Source: Liriodendron chinense
Taxonomy: Eukaryota > Streptophyta > Magnoliopsida > Magnoliales > Magnoliaceae
Assembly (NCBI GenBank): GCA_003013855.2
Contig: ML058453.1
Coordinates: 8,115,861 to 8,179,860, forward strand
Direction of reading: 5' to 3'
DNA: 64,000 nt
The position numbers and the translations under genes are program-made. The notes under the pieces were generated by a model that saw only the letters and a list, made by a program, of their open reading frames with translations, made no database searches and was not told where the DNA came from. Position 1 is the stretch's first letter. Each line of letters begins with the position of its first letter. Positions 21,992 through 31,555 of the stretch are shown piece after piece.

Positions 21992-24694
21992 ATGTCCGAC
22001 CACGAAGAAGAAACTCATCACTTCCCTGCTCTCGAAATAGCCGAAGCGCAACCTCCAGCGCAACAGCCCGTTGACAATACGCCAATCATACAAGAATTGG
22101 CACAAGGAATGAGAGCAATGCAAGAAATGCTCTTGCAATTCATGCAAGCACAAACCACCGCAGAAGCCAACAATCAGGTTGGCCCAGTTCAGCAAGCTCA
22201 GCAGCCATGCCGGGTCCTCCCGGCCTCCAGTTCAAATCAAGCACAACCAGCGGAGTCTACCCAAGACTACCGACAGCAGCCATCTCAGCCCTTCGCTATG
22301 GGGCATCCTTCTCAATATCTTCCTGCGACGACAAGGCCATCTCAGAGCACCTCCGTTGCCGGAACATCCAGTCAGCTTCCAGTCAATCTTGCAAACAACA
22401 ATCTCAGTAGATCTCAGCATGTCCCCGCCGATGGGACACCTTTTCAATTCCAGCACATCCCCGCCGATGGGATTTCAATTCAATTTCCAGCAACAGGGAC
22501 AGCACTGGCGAATGCCCACAATGGGGGTCAGTGTCAAGCCCACATCAATCAGCAGACAGTGGCGAATACCCAACAAGGGGGTCACTTCCCAGCATCTCAG
22601 CCTCCTGCAAACAGGAGCACTTTTCAATTCCAGCACATCCCCGCCGATGGGATCCCAGTTAATTTCCAGCAATCTTCAATTCAGCAAAATCCAGTTAATT
22701 TCCAACAAGTTCCAGTTCAACCTTCAGTACAGTCTCCAGTTCAGTTACCATCATTTCAAGCACAAGTTCATCAGAATCCAGTTCAGTCATCAAATCAATT
22801 TCAGCAACCCGCGGTTGCTTTTCAGCAAGCCCATAGGGTTGAAGACATCGACCACTATGCCGAAGAAGAACGTGCCTTACTCCAGGAGGCACCAGTCGCT
22901 CGAACAGATCACTCAGGACTGGACGAGTTGCGGGAGCAGTTCCAGATCTTGCAAAATCAGCTTCAGCGACAACAAGGAATCGACTTACCTTCGACCAAGT
23001 TCAGAGACTTGTGTCCTTTCCCAGATGCTCGAGTACCTCAAAACTTTGAGGTTCTAAAGTTCAAAAGATACGACGGCAGCGGTTGTCCCACAGCACATCT
23101 CAAGGCCTTCTGTGGAGAGCTGAGTGCAATCTCAGGAAACGAAGGGGCCCTCATTCGATTGTTCCAAAAATCTCTGAAGGGCGATGCCCTAGATTGGTAC
23201 ACTTCATTGGACTGCCACCGCATCAAGACATGGGAACAGCTTTCCCAGGCTTTCGTAGACAGATTCGCGTACAATCTCAACATGGCACCCAGAAGAGCCG
23301 ACCTTGCAGCACTCAGGCAAAGGAGTGATGAAACACTATCAGCTTATGTGGGACGTTGGCGAGCTATGGCAGCCAGAATGCGGACACCCATCGACGACGA
23401 AGAACAAATCTCCATGATTGTTCATTCAACATACCCAGGCATATCCGGGTATCTCATCTCGCATCCATATGCGAATTTCTCACAATTGATCCGTGCTGGA
23501 GAGCAAGTCGAAGCAGGAATCCGGGCCGGGACGATCTCCCCATGGCCTCATCAAGCCACTCCAGTCAAGAGGAACAGAGTGGAAGGAAGACCTATCGGGC
23601 ACGGGAATGGAAACCGCAATGGTTCTCCTCCCCGCCCAACAGAGGTAAACAACATCAACACCGCTACTCAAGGAAATCAACGTGCTCCCCCACAAGGACG
23701 TCAACAGTATCAGCAGAATCAAGTTCAGCATCAGCCTCAGCGATATCAGCCACAACCGAATCCTCAGCCACAGCCACCTCGACAACAGCAGCAGTTCAGG
23801 GGAAACGGCCAATACTCATACCAGAACAGGCAGAATTACAGGGAGTTCAGGAAGTTCACTCCACTCAATCAACCACTTAGTCAAATCATGACTACGCTGG
23901 TACAAAAGCAGTTACTCACTCTGATGACACCTAGGCCTCCGCCTCATCCTCTGCCTCCAAATTACCGAGAAAATGAGTACTGTGCCTACCATCAAGGACG
24001 TGGCCACGCCACTGATCGATGCTATACTTTGAAAAATGCCATACAAGACCTGATTGATGACTGCAAGATCGTCATCTCGGTCCCTGGAACTTATCCAGCA
24101 GCTTCCACCAACATCCTTCAGAATCCTCTGCCTCAGCATCCAACGGACCCCAGTTCGTCTCATGGCCCTGCCGTCAATAGTATAGAAGAAGGGGACCATA
24201 TCGATCGCTTCTTCTCCCCTATTCAGTCCATTCATACCTACACCTATGAGCCAACAAATCCTCCTCCAGTCTTGCAAGGGGCAAGTCCCTTTCTTCCTTC
24301 AGTCTCCGAGCCAGTAGTGCTTGAAGGAGCACCTCCATATGATATACCAGTTGTTCAAGGGGCACCTTACAACCATTCAAGCTGGGAACCAGTCGTCCTG
24401 GAAGGAGCACAATCATACATTGAGCCCACATACGAACCTGTCATCTTGCAAGGGGCAACTCCAGAACAATCCAATCCGCAATGGAAGGATTATACTCATC
24501 AACAGCAAGAACCCGTTGTCTTGGAAGGATCTCTTCCAGTCAAGCCTGTCATATTGCAAGGGGCAAGTCCCGGAGGCATATCAATCACGCTACGGCAGCT
24601 CGGACGAACAGAGAAACCTCCTGCCATATCAAGAGGACCAGTATTCATTCCATGGGAGCCTCCTGCCCCAGGAACAGTCAAGCCAGGACCATGA
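21992..24694 (+). CDS. gag: Gag polyprotein
   Basis: A 900-residue capsid precursor that would package the element RNA in cytoplasmic particles. The first 290 residues are Gln/Pro-rich with imperfect QFQHIPADGI repeats. The retrotransposon Gag domain lies around residues 350-510 (FKRYDGSGCPTAHLKAF, LFQKSLKGDALDWYTSL, SAYVGRWRAMA). A zinc-knuckle-like CX2HX4HX4C (C664, H667, H672, C677) is followed by LKNAIQDLID, the Tat form. From about residue 745, EPVVLEGA / PVILQGA units repeat eight times, and the last unit lies beyond the stop in the protease frame. The frame ends at TGA 24692-24694. The frame downstream stays open, so this TGA is either a leaky terminator or a recent point mutation. ATG 21992 is the first in-frame start after the PBS. 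Confidence 0.95.
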   Translation: MSDHEEETHHFPALEIAEAQPPAQQPVDNTPIIQELAQGMRAMQEMLLQFMQAQTTAEANNQVGPVQQAQQPCRVLPASSSNQAQPAESTQDYRQQPSQPFAMGHPSQYLPATTRPSQSTSVAGTSSQLPVNLANNNLSRSQHVPADGTPFQFQHIPADGISIQFPATGTALANAHNGGQCQAHINQQTVANTQQGGHFPASQPPANRSTFQFQHIPADGIPVNFQQSSIQQNPVNFQQVPVQPSVQSPVQLPSFQAQVHQNPVQSSNQFQQPAVAFQQAHRVEDIDHYAEEERALLQEAPVARTDHSGLDELREQFQILQNQLQRQQGIDLPSTKFRDLCPFPDARVPQNFEVLKFKRYDGSGCPTAHLKAFCGELSAISGNEGALIRLFQKSLKGDALDWYTSLDCHRIKTWEQLSQAFVDRFAYNLNMAPRRADLAALRQRSDETLSAYVGRWRAMAARMRTPIDDEEQISMIVHSTYPGISGYLISHPYANFSQLIRAGEQVEAGIRAGTISPWPHQATPVKRNRVEGRPIGHGNGNRNGSPPRPTEVNNINTATQGNQRAPPQGRQQYQQNQVQHQPQRYQPQPNPQPQPPRQQQQFRGNGQYSYQNRQNYREFRKFTPLNQPLSQIMTTLVQKQLLTLMTPRPPPHPLPPNYRENEYCAYHQGRGHATDRCYTLKNAIQDLIDDCKIVISVPGTYPAASTNILQNPLPQHPTDPSSSHGPAVNSIEEGDHIDRFFSPIQSIHTYTYEPTNPPPVLQGASPFLPSVSEPVVLEGAPPYDIPVVQGAPYNHSSWEPVVLEGAQSYIEPTYEPVILQGATPEQSNPQWKDYTHQQQEPVVLEGSLPVKPVILQGASPGGISITLRQLGRTEKPPAISRGPVFIPWEPPAPGTVKPGP

Positions 24695-26716
24695 CCTTAT
24701 GTGGTCTATGAAGACAAGCCTCGATACTACCCCTTCAACACAGGCAACAATGTAGTTCTCAAGGCAAAAGCTCTATACGAGGAAGATCTGGTACCTACAC
24801 CAGCACCGTTGCAAGAACCAGTGGTCCTAGAAGGCAAAAGGGAGGAAAACTACAAAGAGGTTCCATGGCACTATCCAGAATGTGCGGAAGTGGGAAACAT
24901 GAATCCCAATGGACGTTGCATCCGAAGAGATAATCAGAACAGAGGAGATCCCAAAGGCGCTCTCTCAGGCCTCGGCAATAAAAATGAAGCCGCATACGAT
25001 GTGGCAACTCAGCTCAAGTCAATCCCTGCTCAAATCTCAGTATGGGAGCTACTCTGCACATCTCGCATACACCGAGAGATGTTCGCCAAAACCTTGAACG
25101 ATGCTCATGTCTCCTCCGATACGGCACCAGAGATGATTGCATTGATGATTGAACAACTCCTGGCTCCGCGCGCCATCACCTTCACAGACAATGAGTTGCC
25201 ACCAGAAGGACGCGATCATGGGCGATCCCTCAACATAGCCTTACGATACAAGGACCTCTGTGTCCCGCTAGTCCTTATCGATAATGGCTCAAGCCTAAAT
25301 GTCTGTCCACTCAAGACTGCGGAACGTTTGGGAATCAGTCCCTCTTCATTTCGACCCAGCACCATATGTGTCAGAGCATTCGACAACACCCGCCGATCAG
25401 TGGAAGGGGAAGTCGACATAGAGGTACAGATAGGCCCGGAAGTCTCCACCATCACATTCCAAATCTTGGATATATCAGCCTCTTTCAACATGTTGCTCGG
25501 ACGGCCGTGGCTGCACAAGATTGGAGCTGTGCCATCAACCTTACATCAACGGGTGAAGTACATCTGTGGAAATCAAGTGATCTCTATCCACGCAGAGAAG
25601 GAGCTCATCATTCCTTCTAATGCTGCTGCCACTGAACCAAACATCCCGGTCATCGATATCCAGCACTCTGAAGAAGACATCCCATTTCACAGTTTCGAAT
25701 TCGAGACTGTGAACTCTATCGCCAATCCAGAACCAATAAGGGTGGACCGTGTCTTTTCACCGGCAGAGCGTCTGAGCCTCAAATACCGAATGAAGAATCA
25801 CTTCAAGTCCAGAAAGGTATCGCTAGTATATAACCAACGCAAGTGGGGACTCGGATACAGGGCAACCTTCATGGACAAGAGAAGGAAGAAATTTCGGTGC
25901 TCACCCATCCAATTCGTCAAGCCAGGAGAACCTTGCAAAGATCCAGGAGGGAATCAACCGACTGCACTACACAAAGGCCTCCCGATGAGCCTAGTTTGGG
26001 CTACGTGGCCCCCCATTCGATGGGATCAGATTCTCGAACCCTCTAAGCCTCCAGAAGAAGGAGGAAATGATGAAGACGAAGAAGGAAGACAAATACAGCA
26101 GCTTCAGGACCAGGTTACTCTGACACCTGCTCCCAACCAGGGGCACAACCTGCCCACTTCAATCAGCCAGGGGCACAACCTGCCCACTTCAATCAACCAG
26201 GGGCACAACCTGCCCACTTCAATCAGCCAAGGGCACAACCTGCCCACTTCAAACAGCCAGGGGCACAACCTGCCCACTTCAATCAGCAAGGGGCACGACT
26301 CGCCCATCTCATCACCAATTAGCAAGGGGCACGACTTGCCCATCTCTGCAAAGTCAACATCATCAATCATCAGCCAGGGGCAGAAGCAGCCCATCCATTG
26401 GACCAAGAAAGGGAAGTGGCCAGCCCTAGATTGGTCTGATGTCCAGGTTCCAAACTTGTGTCTAGCTGTGGAACCAGACGAACTGCAATGCGAGGTAAGT
26501 GATCCGGGAGGGACTGAGTACGACTCAGATCTCGAACCCGACCAGCGAGAAGTCATGGTCATTGGGCCAGACCGTGACTCTTCGTCCAAATCATCAACCC
26601 CCACCTCTTCAGGGGAGGAAGTGTGGGGTCCTGAATGGTCATCCGTTCCCCTCACTTTTGAATCAGCCAAAGAGCCATCTGAGGGCTCTGGCTTCCAAAA
26701 AAAAACGCCTGTTTAA
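24695..26716 (+). CDS. pro: Aspartic protease region (same frame as gag)
   Basis: Continues the gag frame directly after the TGA with no ATG nearby, so it is probably made as a gag extension rather than from its own start. The protease active site VLIDNGSSLNVCPL is at 25271-25312 (Asp codon 25280). It has Asn where most retroviral proteases have Thr or Ser, as is usual in Tat elements. The flap region and FNMLLGRPWLHKIGA follow. Another EPVVLEGK unit near the start shows the gag linker repeats run across the stop. The C-terminal third is a tether with ten-residue QGHNLPTSIS repeats and an acidic Ser-rich end. It terminates at TAA 26714-26716, 34 bp inside the open pol frame. Confidence 0.92.
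   Translation, partial: PYVVYEDKPRYYPFNTGNNVVLKAKALYEEDLVPTPAPLQEPVVLEGKREENYKEVPWHYPECAEVGNMNPNGRCIRRDNQNRGDPKGALSGLGNKNEAAYDVATQLKSIPAQISVWELLCTSRIHREMFAKTLNDAHVSSDTAPEMIALMIEQLLAPRAITFTDNELPPEGRDHGRSLNIALRYKDLCVPLVLIDNGSSLNVCPLKTAERLGISPSSFRPSTICVRAFDNTRRSVEGEVDIEVQIGPEVSTITFQILDISASFNMLLGRPWLHKIGAVPSTLHQRVKYICGNQVISIHAEKELIIPSNAAATEPNIPVIDIQHSEEDIPFHSFEFETVNSIANPEPIRVDRVFSPAERLSLKYRMKNHFKSRKVSLVYNQRKWGLGYRATFMDKRRKKFRCSPIQFVKPGEPCKDPGGNQPTALHKGLPMSLVWATWPPIRWDQILEPSKPPEEGGNDEDEEGRQIQQLQDQVTLTPAPNQGHNLPTSISQGHNLPTSINQGHNLPTSISQGHNLPTSNSQGHNLPTSISKGHDSPISSPISKGHDLPISAKSTSSIISQGQKQPIHWTKKGKWPALDWSDVQVPNLCLAVEPDELQCEVSDPGGTEYDSDLEPDQREVMVIGPDRDSSSKSSTPTSSGEEVWGPEWSSVPLTFESAKEPSEGSGFQKKTPV
26131..26346 (+). 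repeat. 30-bp coding minisatellite (seven units)
   Basis: Five near-identical units (gggcacaacctgcccacttc core) at exact 30-bp spacing from 26131 to 26280. A sixth follows at 26281, and a seventh, after a short insertion, at 26311-26346. Each unit encodes ten residues, so the array can change length without breaking the frame. Confidence 0.93.
26683..26716 (+). other. pro/pol frame overlap with A9 slip site
   Basis: The pol frame opens after a TGA at 26680-26682 and the protease frame closes at 26716. The only feature in the 34-bp overlap is a run of nine A at 26697-26705. A -1 slip on A AAA AAA here (26698-26704) would join protease to polymerase. Loss of one A from a ten-A ancestor would look identical. 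No strong downstream stem was found by eye. Confidence 0.6.
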
Positions 26717-26763
26717 GCAGCGACCGGAACTTTGGAACAAGTTGGGATCAATCATGGTCTGCA

Positions 26764-29700
26764 ATGCCCGCTTGTTCAAAGTCCCGTGAATTTCAAAAAA
26801 CCAAAAAAATCAAAAACTTTCAAAAGCCAAAAACATCTAGTATTTCCATTTCAGAAAAATCTCAAAGACCAAAAAACATTTCTTTTCCTACATTCAATAG
26901 TGTGCCAAGTTCGTCTAAAGAGTCGCATGAGTTTGAAGTCGAATCATATGATTTCGACATCGAATTAGACTTCGAACTCATGGGTCTGGACGAAGCTCGG
27001 GACGAGGGAGATGATGATCCGGCTCCCGAACTTGAGGATCTCCTCAAAAAGTTCGAATCTAAAGCCAATGTTGTAGCCGATGATTTCGAGATAGTAAACT
27101 TGGGGACGCCTGAGATCCCTAGGGAAGTACGCATTGGAAAATCGTTGCCACCTGAGATGAAACAGAAAACGATAGAGTTCCTAGCTCCAAGATTGTCCAA
27201 CTTCGCGTTCTCATATGAAGACATGCCGGGGCTCGATGAAGAGCTCGTTGTACACCATCTGCCAACCAAGGCAGATATGAAGCCCGTGAAGCAAAAACTC
27301 CGAAGAATGAAGCCAGAATGGGCTCTGAAAGTCCGAGATGAAGTCATCAAGCAGTACAACGCGGGATTCTTGGTAGTCTCCAACTACCCTGAATGGCTCG
27401 CCAACATCGTGCCAGTACCGAAGAAGGACGGCAAGGTTCGAATGTGCATCGACTTCCGAGATCTCAACAAAGCCAGTCCAAAAGATGACTTCCCTTTGCC
27501 ACATATCGACACTCTAGTCGACAACACTGCTGGATACAAAATCTTCTCATTCATGGACGGGTTCTCAGGTTACAATCAGATCAAGATGGCCGTCGAAGAT
27601 CGCGAGAAGACATCGTTCATCACTCCCTGGGGAACCTTCTGTTACAGGGTAATGCCGTTCGGTCTGAAGAACGCAGGAGCAACATATCAGCGAGCAATGA
27701 CAGCACTATTCCACGACATGATGAACAAGGAGCTCGAAGTATATGTGGACGACATGATCGTCAAATCTCGCACAATTGAAGGACACTTTGAAGATCTGAA
27801 GAAGTTATTCAACAGATTAGAAAAGTACAAGCTCCGTCTCAACCCTCAGAAATGTGTCTTCGGTGCAATGGGAGGTAAGCTCCTCGGCTTTATGGTGAGC
27901 GAGGATGGCATCAGGGTCGACCAGACCAAAACCAGAGCAATCATCGAGATGCCCCCTCCTAGAACAGAGAAAGAAATTCGTGGCTTCCTCGGCAGAATTC
28001 AATACATCAGTCGCTTCATCGCACAGCTCACACCTATCTGTGAGCCCATATTCAAGCTCCTTCGGAAGAACGTCCCAAAAGAATGGAATGATGATTGCCA
28101 AGTCGCCTTCGACCGCATCAAGAAGTATCTCATGAATCCTCCAGTCCTAGTGCCGCCCACTCCTGGACGACCACTATTGTTATACATCTCGGTAGCAGCA
28201 GAAGCCATTGGCTGTGTCCTCGGCCAACACGACGAGACCGGGAAGAAGGAACAAGCAATATACTATTTGAGTCGAAAGTTCACCGACTACGAGACCAGGT
28301 ATTCCCCGATCGAGAAGACTTGCCTCGCCCTAGTCTGGGCAACTCAGCGACTCCGTCAATACATGATTGCATTCCCTATTCTCCTTCTCGCTCACATGGA
28401 TCCGCTCAAGTACCTGTTCGAGAAACCGGCACTCACTGGAAGGATAGCTAAATGGCAGCTACTCTTGTCGGAGTTCGACATCACCTATGTCACTCAAAAG
28501 GCAATCAAGGGACAGGCCCTCGCCGATCATCTTGCGGCTCACTCTCTCCTGGACTATCAGCCGCTCAAGACATTCTTCCCTGATGAAGATCTCTTGCTCA
28601 TTGAAGAGGAAGAAAAGAAGAAGAAAGATGAATGGACATTATTCTTCGACGGCGCAGCAAATTCTAAAGGGAGTGGTATTGGAGCAATCCTCTACTCTCC
28701 AGATGATGTCCCTATTCCTATCTCGAGGCGCATCGCATTCGAGTGCACCAACAACATGGCAGAGTATGAAGCATGCATCGCTGGCTTAAGGGAAGCCATA
28801 ATCTTGGGCGTCAAGAAGCTACGAGTATTTGGAGACTCACAACTTATCATCAATCAGACCAATGGCGAATGGAAGACCAAAGACGAGAAGTTGATACCAT
28901 ATCATGTGTATCTTGACAATCTGATCGAAGAATTCAAGGAAATCACCTTCTCATACATGCCCAGAGCCAGGAACCAGTTTGCAGATGCTCTCGCCACGCT
29001 CGCATCAATGCTCGAGATCCCAAAAGGAGCTTCAGAATGGGAGTTCACAGTCGAAATTCAAGAAGAACCTGCTTTTTGCCTGCAAATAGAAGAAGCCGAA
29101 GCTGTCCCTGACAAACCCTGGTATGCCGACATCAAGCAATATCTCGAAACCCAGGAGTATCCAGAATCAGCAACAGCAACAGATCGCCGAACCATCCAAC
29201 GTTTGGCCGGCCAGTTCACCATCAGTGGCGAAGTTCTTTACAAGCGATCCTATAATCACATCCTCCTCCGATGCGTCGATGAAACAGAAGCTGCAAAGAT
29301 CATGAAAGAAATACACGAAGGAATCTGTGGCCCGCACATGAATGGGCACATGATGGCAAAGAAGATTCTACGACTCGGCTACTATTGGCTCACCATGGAG
29401 ACAGACTGTTGCCAGCACGTCAGAAAATGCTTCAAGTGTCAGGAGCATGCAAACCAAATCCATGCCCCATCATCAGAGTTATACAACCTGACCACCCCCT
29501 GGCCCTTCTCCATGTGGGGACTCGACATCATCGGCAAAATCAGTCCCAAAGCATCAAATGGTCACGAGTACATACTTGTGGCAGTCGACTACTTCACCAA
29601 GTGGGTAGAGGCAGCCTCCTACACCACGATTGCAGCATCTCAAGTGATCAAATTCATGAAGAACAACATCATATGCCGGTATGGAATCCCTAATGCTATC

Positions 29701-30369
29701 ATCACAGATAATGGGACCCCGTTCGTCAACAAGAAGATGGATGACTTCCTCAGCAAGTTCAAGATCCAACGTCATCGATCAAGCCCCTACCGTCCCCAGA
29801 TGAATGGTGGGGTAGAAGCCGCAAACAAGACAATCGTCAGGATACTCGAGAAGATGGTCGTGACCTATCGAGATTGGTCAGATATGCTCCCATATGCACT
29901 TTGGGCCTATCGAACGTCTGTACGGTCTGCTACGGGCGTTACTCCTTTCGAGCTTACTTATGGAATGGAAGCAGTTCTACCAGTCGAAGTGGAAATACCA
30001 TCACTTCGGGTGTTATTAGAAAGCGGAATTGAAGAAGGAGAATGGCAACGGGCCAGATTCGATCAGTTGCAGCTAGCAGATGAGAAACGCATGCGTGCAC
30101 TAAGTCATTCACAGTGCTATCAGAAAAGGATCGCTCGGGCTTACAACAAGAGAGTCCGAAAAAGGAGTTTCAAGGTAGGCGACATGGTCATGAAGAAGAT
30201 TCTACCGTCGCACCTCCCAGATCCCAGAGGAAAGTTCAAACCCTCGTGGGACGGGCCGCTGATCGTCAGAGAAGTATTTCCCGGAGGCGCCCTCAGACTC
30301 ACCAGCATGAGAGGGGTGGATCTTCCTGAGCCAACCAACGCCGACAACGTGAAGATCTTTCACGGGTAA
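26764..30369 (+). CDS. pol: Pol: reverse transcriptase, two RNase H domains, integrase
   Basis: Numbering is from the first ATG; the frame opens at 26683. The RT spans about residues 200-380 with FSFMDGFSGYNQI and the catalytic YVDD at 327-330. A retroviral-type RNase H (IYYLSRKFTDYETRYSPIEK) follows at about 490-560. A second, archaeal-like RNase H then comes at about 620-760 (FFDGAANSKGSGIGAIL, NNMAEYEACIAGL, GDSQLIINQ), the hallmark of Tat. The integrase has an HHCC finger (about 850-900) and a D921, D982, E1018 triad with the standard 35-residue gap. A C-terminal GDMVMKK / KPSWDGPLIVREV block is present but no chromodomain. All catalytic residues are intact and no internal stop interrupts the 1201 codons, as expected for a young copy. 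Confidence 0.97.
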   Translation: MPACSKSREFQKTKKIKNFQKPKTSSISISEKSQRPKNISFPTFNSVPSSSKESHEFEVESYDFDIELDFELMGLDEARDEGDDDPAPELEDLLKKFESKANVVADDFEIVNLGTPEIPREVRIGKSLPPEMKQKTIEFLAPRLSNFAFSYEDMPGLDEELVVHHLPTKADMKPVKQKLRRMKPEWALKVRDEVIKQYNAGFLVVSNYPEWLANIVPVPKKDGKVRMCIDFRDLNKASPKDDFPLPHIDTLVDNTAGYKIFSFMDGFSGYNQIKMAVEDREKTSFITPWGTFCYRVMPFGLKNAGATYQRAMTALFHDMMNKELEVYVDDMIVKSRTIEGHFEDLKKLFNRLEKYKLRLNPQKCVFGAMGGKLLGFMVSEDGIRVDQTKTRAIIEMPPPRTEKEIRGFLGRIQYISRFIAQLTPICEPIFKLLRKNVPKEWNDDCQVAFDRIKKYLMNPPVLVPPTPGRPLLLYISVAAEAIGCVLGQHDETGKKEQAIYYLSRKFTDYETRYSPIEKTCLALVWATQRLRQYMIAFPILLLAHMDPLKYLFEKPALTGRIAKWQLLLSEFDITYVTQKAIKGQALADHLAAHSLLDYQPLKTFFPDEDLLLIEEEEKKKKDEWTLFFDGAANSKGSGIGAILYSPDDVPIPISRRIAFECTNNMAEYEACIAGLREAIILGVKKLRVFGDSQLIINQTNGEWKTKDEKLIPYHVYLDNLIEEFKEITFSYMPRARNQFADALATLASMLEIPKGASEWEFTVEIQEEPAFCLQIEEAEAVPDKPWYADIKQYLETQEYPESATATDRRTIQRLAGQFTISGEVLYKRSYNHILLRCVDETEAAKIMKEIHEGICGPHMNGHMMAKKILRLGYYWLTMETDCCQHVRKCFKCQEHANQIHAPSSELYNLTTPWPFSMWGLDIIGKISPKASNGHEYILVAVDYFTKWVEAASYTTIAASQVIKFMKNNIICRYGIPNAIITDNGTPFVNKKMDDFLSKFKIQRHRSSPYRPQMNGGVEAANKTIVRILEKMVVTYRDWSDMLPYALWAYRTSVRSATGVTPFELTYGMEAVLPVEVEIPSLRVLLESGIEEGEWQRARFDQLQLADEKRMRALSHSQCYQKRIARAYNKRVRKRSFKVGDMVMKKILPSHLPDPRGKFKPSWDGPLIVREVFPGGALRLTSMRGVDLPEPTNADNVKIFHG

Positions 30370-30867
30370 GTTATTCTGACCTTATCAAAGGTTACTTTGA
30401 TAGAGCTGAAGTCAAGAGGTCGAAGCTAAGACCTCTGAGAAATCATTCCCGTCCACCAACAAGTGTTTCAAATAAGGGGACTCCAAAAGAGAAAAATACA
30501 AAAAAAAAAAAGAGGGGGGGATTCAAAAAGAGAAAAAAAAAAAGAGAGAGAAAAAGAATGTAAAAGAAAAAGAAAAAGAAAAAAAAAAGAAGAAAAGAGA
30601 AAGAAAAAGGGAAGCCAAAGCAAGGCACCCAAGAAAAAAAAAATCAACCCAAGAAGAAACACAGTCATCCATCCATCCATCTCAGAGGGGTCTTTAGCAA
30701 AGACCGACAGCTCCATTATCGTAACTCAGGATAAGGGCTGAAGGACTGCCATCGGCCGGCAACGACGGATTCCCGACCTCTAGCCGCCGCAGTTATCCAG
30801 AGATCCAGAAAAGAAAAAAAAAAAAAAAAAAAAGAAGAAAAAGAAAGGTGTGCCTAAACAAAGAGGG
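30370..30867 (+). other. Long purine tract downstream of pol
   Basis: From about 30480 to 30640 the plus strand is almost entirely A and G, including AAAAAAAAAAAGAGGGGGGG. A second A-run lies at 30810-30846. It could serve as an internal (central) polypurine tract for plus-strand priming or simply be expanded simple sequence. No gene. Confidence 0.55.
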
Positions 30868-31082
30868 CGGAGTGAAAACCCGAAAGGGCGCTCCGAGTAA
30901 AAACAGTGGGCATACAGCGGACTTGGTGAAAACCTGAAAGGGCGCCAAGGGTAAAAACAGCACAGCTGCCAAGGGGCAGGTAAGACCAAATACCCGGGAC
31001 GTGGTGAAAACCTGAAAGGGCGCCACGGGCAAAAATGACGGGAAAAAGCCGGCTGTGGTGAAAACTCGAAAGAGCACTACAG
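30868..31082 (+). repeat. Four tandem RNA hairpins with GAAA tetraloops
   Basis: Copies at 30868-30895, 30922-30949, 31000-31027 and 31053-31082. Each reads: outer stem of 7-8 bp, AAAA on the 5' side, 3-bp inner stem, GAAA loop, inner stem closed, outer stem closed. The outer stems differ but stay paired: CGGAGTG/CGCTCCG, CTTGGTG/CGCCAAG, CGTGGTG/CGCCACG, CTGTGGTG/CACTACAG. The inner stem changes from CCC/GGG to CCT/GGG and CTC/GAG. Each copy is followed by G(G/T)(T/C)AAAAA-like sequence. The compensatory changes indicate selection on RNA structure. The role is unknown; packaging or dimerisation is conceivable. Confidence 0.85.
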
Positions 31083-31555
31083 GCAAAAATGGCTCAAAAT
31101 GAAAAAAAAAAAAAAGAAAAAAAAAAAAGAGAAAAGAAAAAATAAAAGTGCAGGTACCAAGAAAGCAGACGGCCCCGATCAGTTCAAGCGGTTACAGTTC
31201 AAGAACAAGAAGAAGCGCAGTCAGGAGCGAAGAACTCTACAAACTCTGACAATCTCAGGAAGCAAGAGTTTCCATTGCCTACATCTCTAGGGAACCAAAG
31301 GAACACACAAGTCAAATCTCGAGACATCGGTCAAATCATTGACCGAGCCCCAGTTCTGATTCCTATATCCCGACACAAAATCCAGACACACTCACAAGAC
31401 AACTCATGGCACAGTAGATTTTCAAACAGTTTTTTTTCTCTTTTCAATTAAATGCATTATATTTCTCTTACACATATCATCTTTTTCAAAAATACAAAAA
31501 AATGCATCATCATCAATCATATATGCAAAAATCAGTGTGCAGGTGGCCAACACAA

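Noticed and set aside
22179..23057. A 292-codon frame overlapping gag.
   Set aside because: A shadow of the gag frame caused by repeated CAG/CCA codons. No independent motif.
26491..26500. A perfect splice donor (GAG/GTAAGT) in the protease tether, suggesting an Ogre-like intron before RT.
   Set aside because: Candidate acceptors (near 26612, 26666, 26720, 26840, 26854, 26900, 26920) all join to the wrong phase for the pol frame, so the frame step at the A9 run is the simpler reading.
30468..30716. Phe/Leu-rich minus-strand frames.
   Set aside because: They are the complement of the purine tract; low-complexity only.
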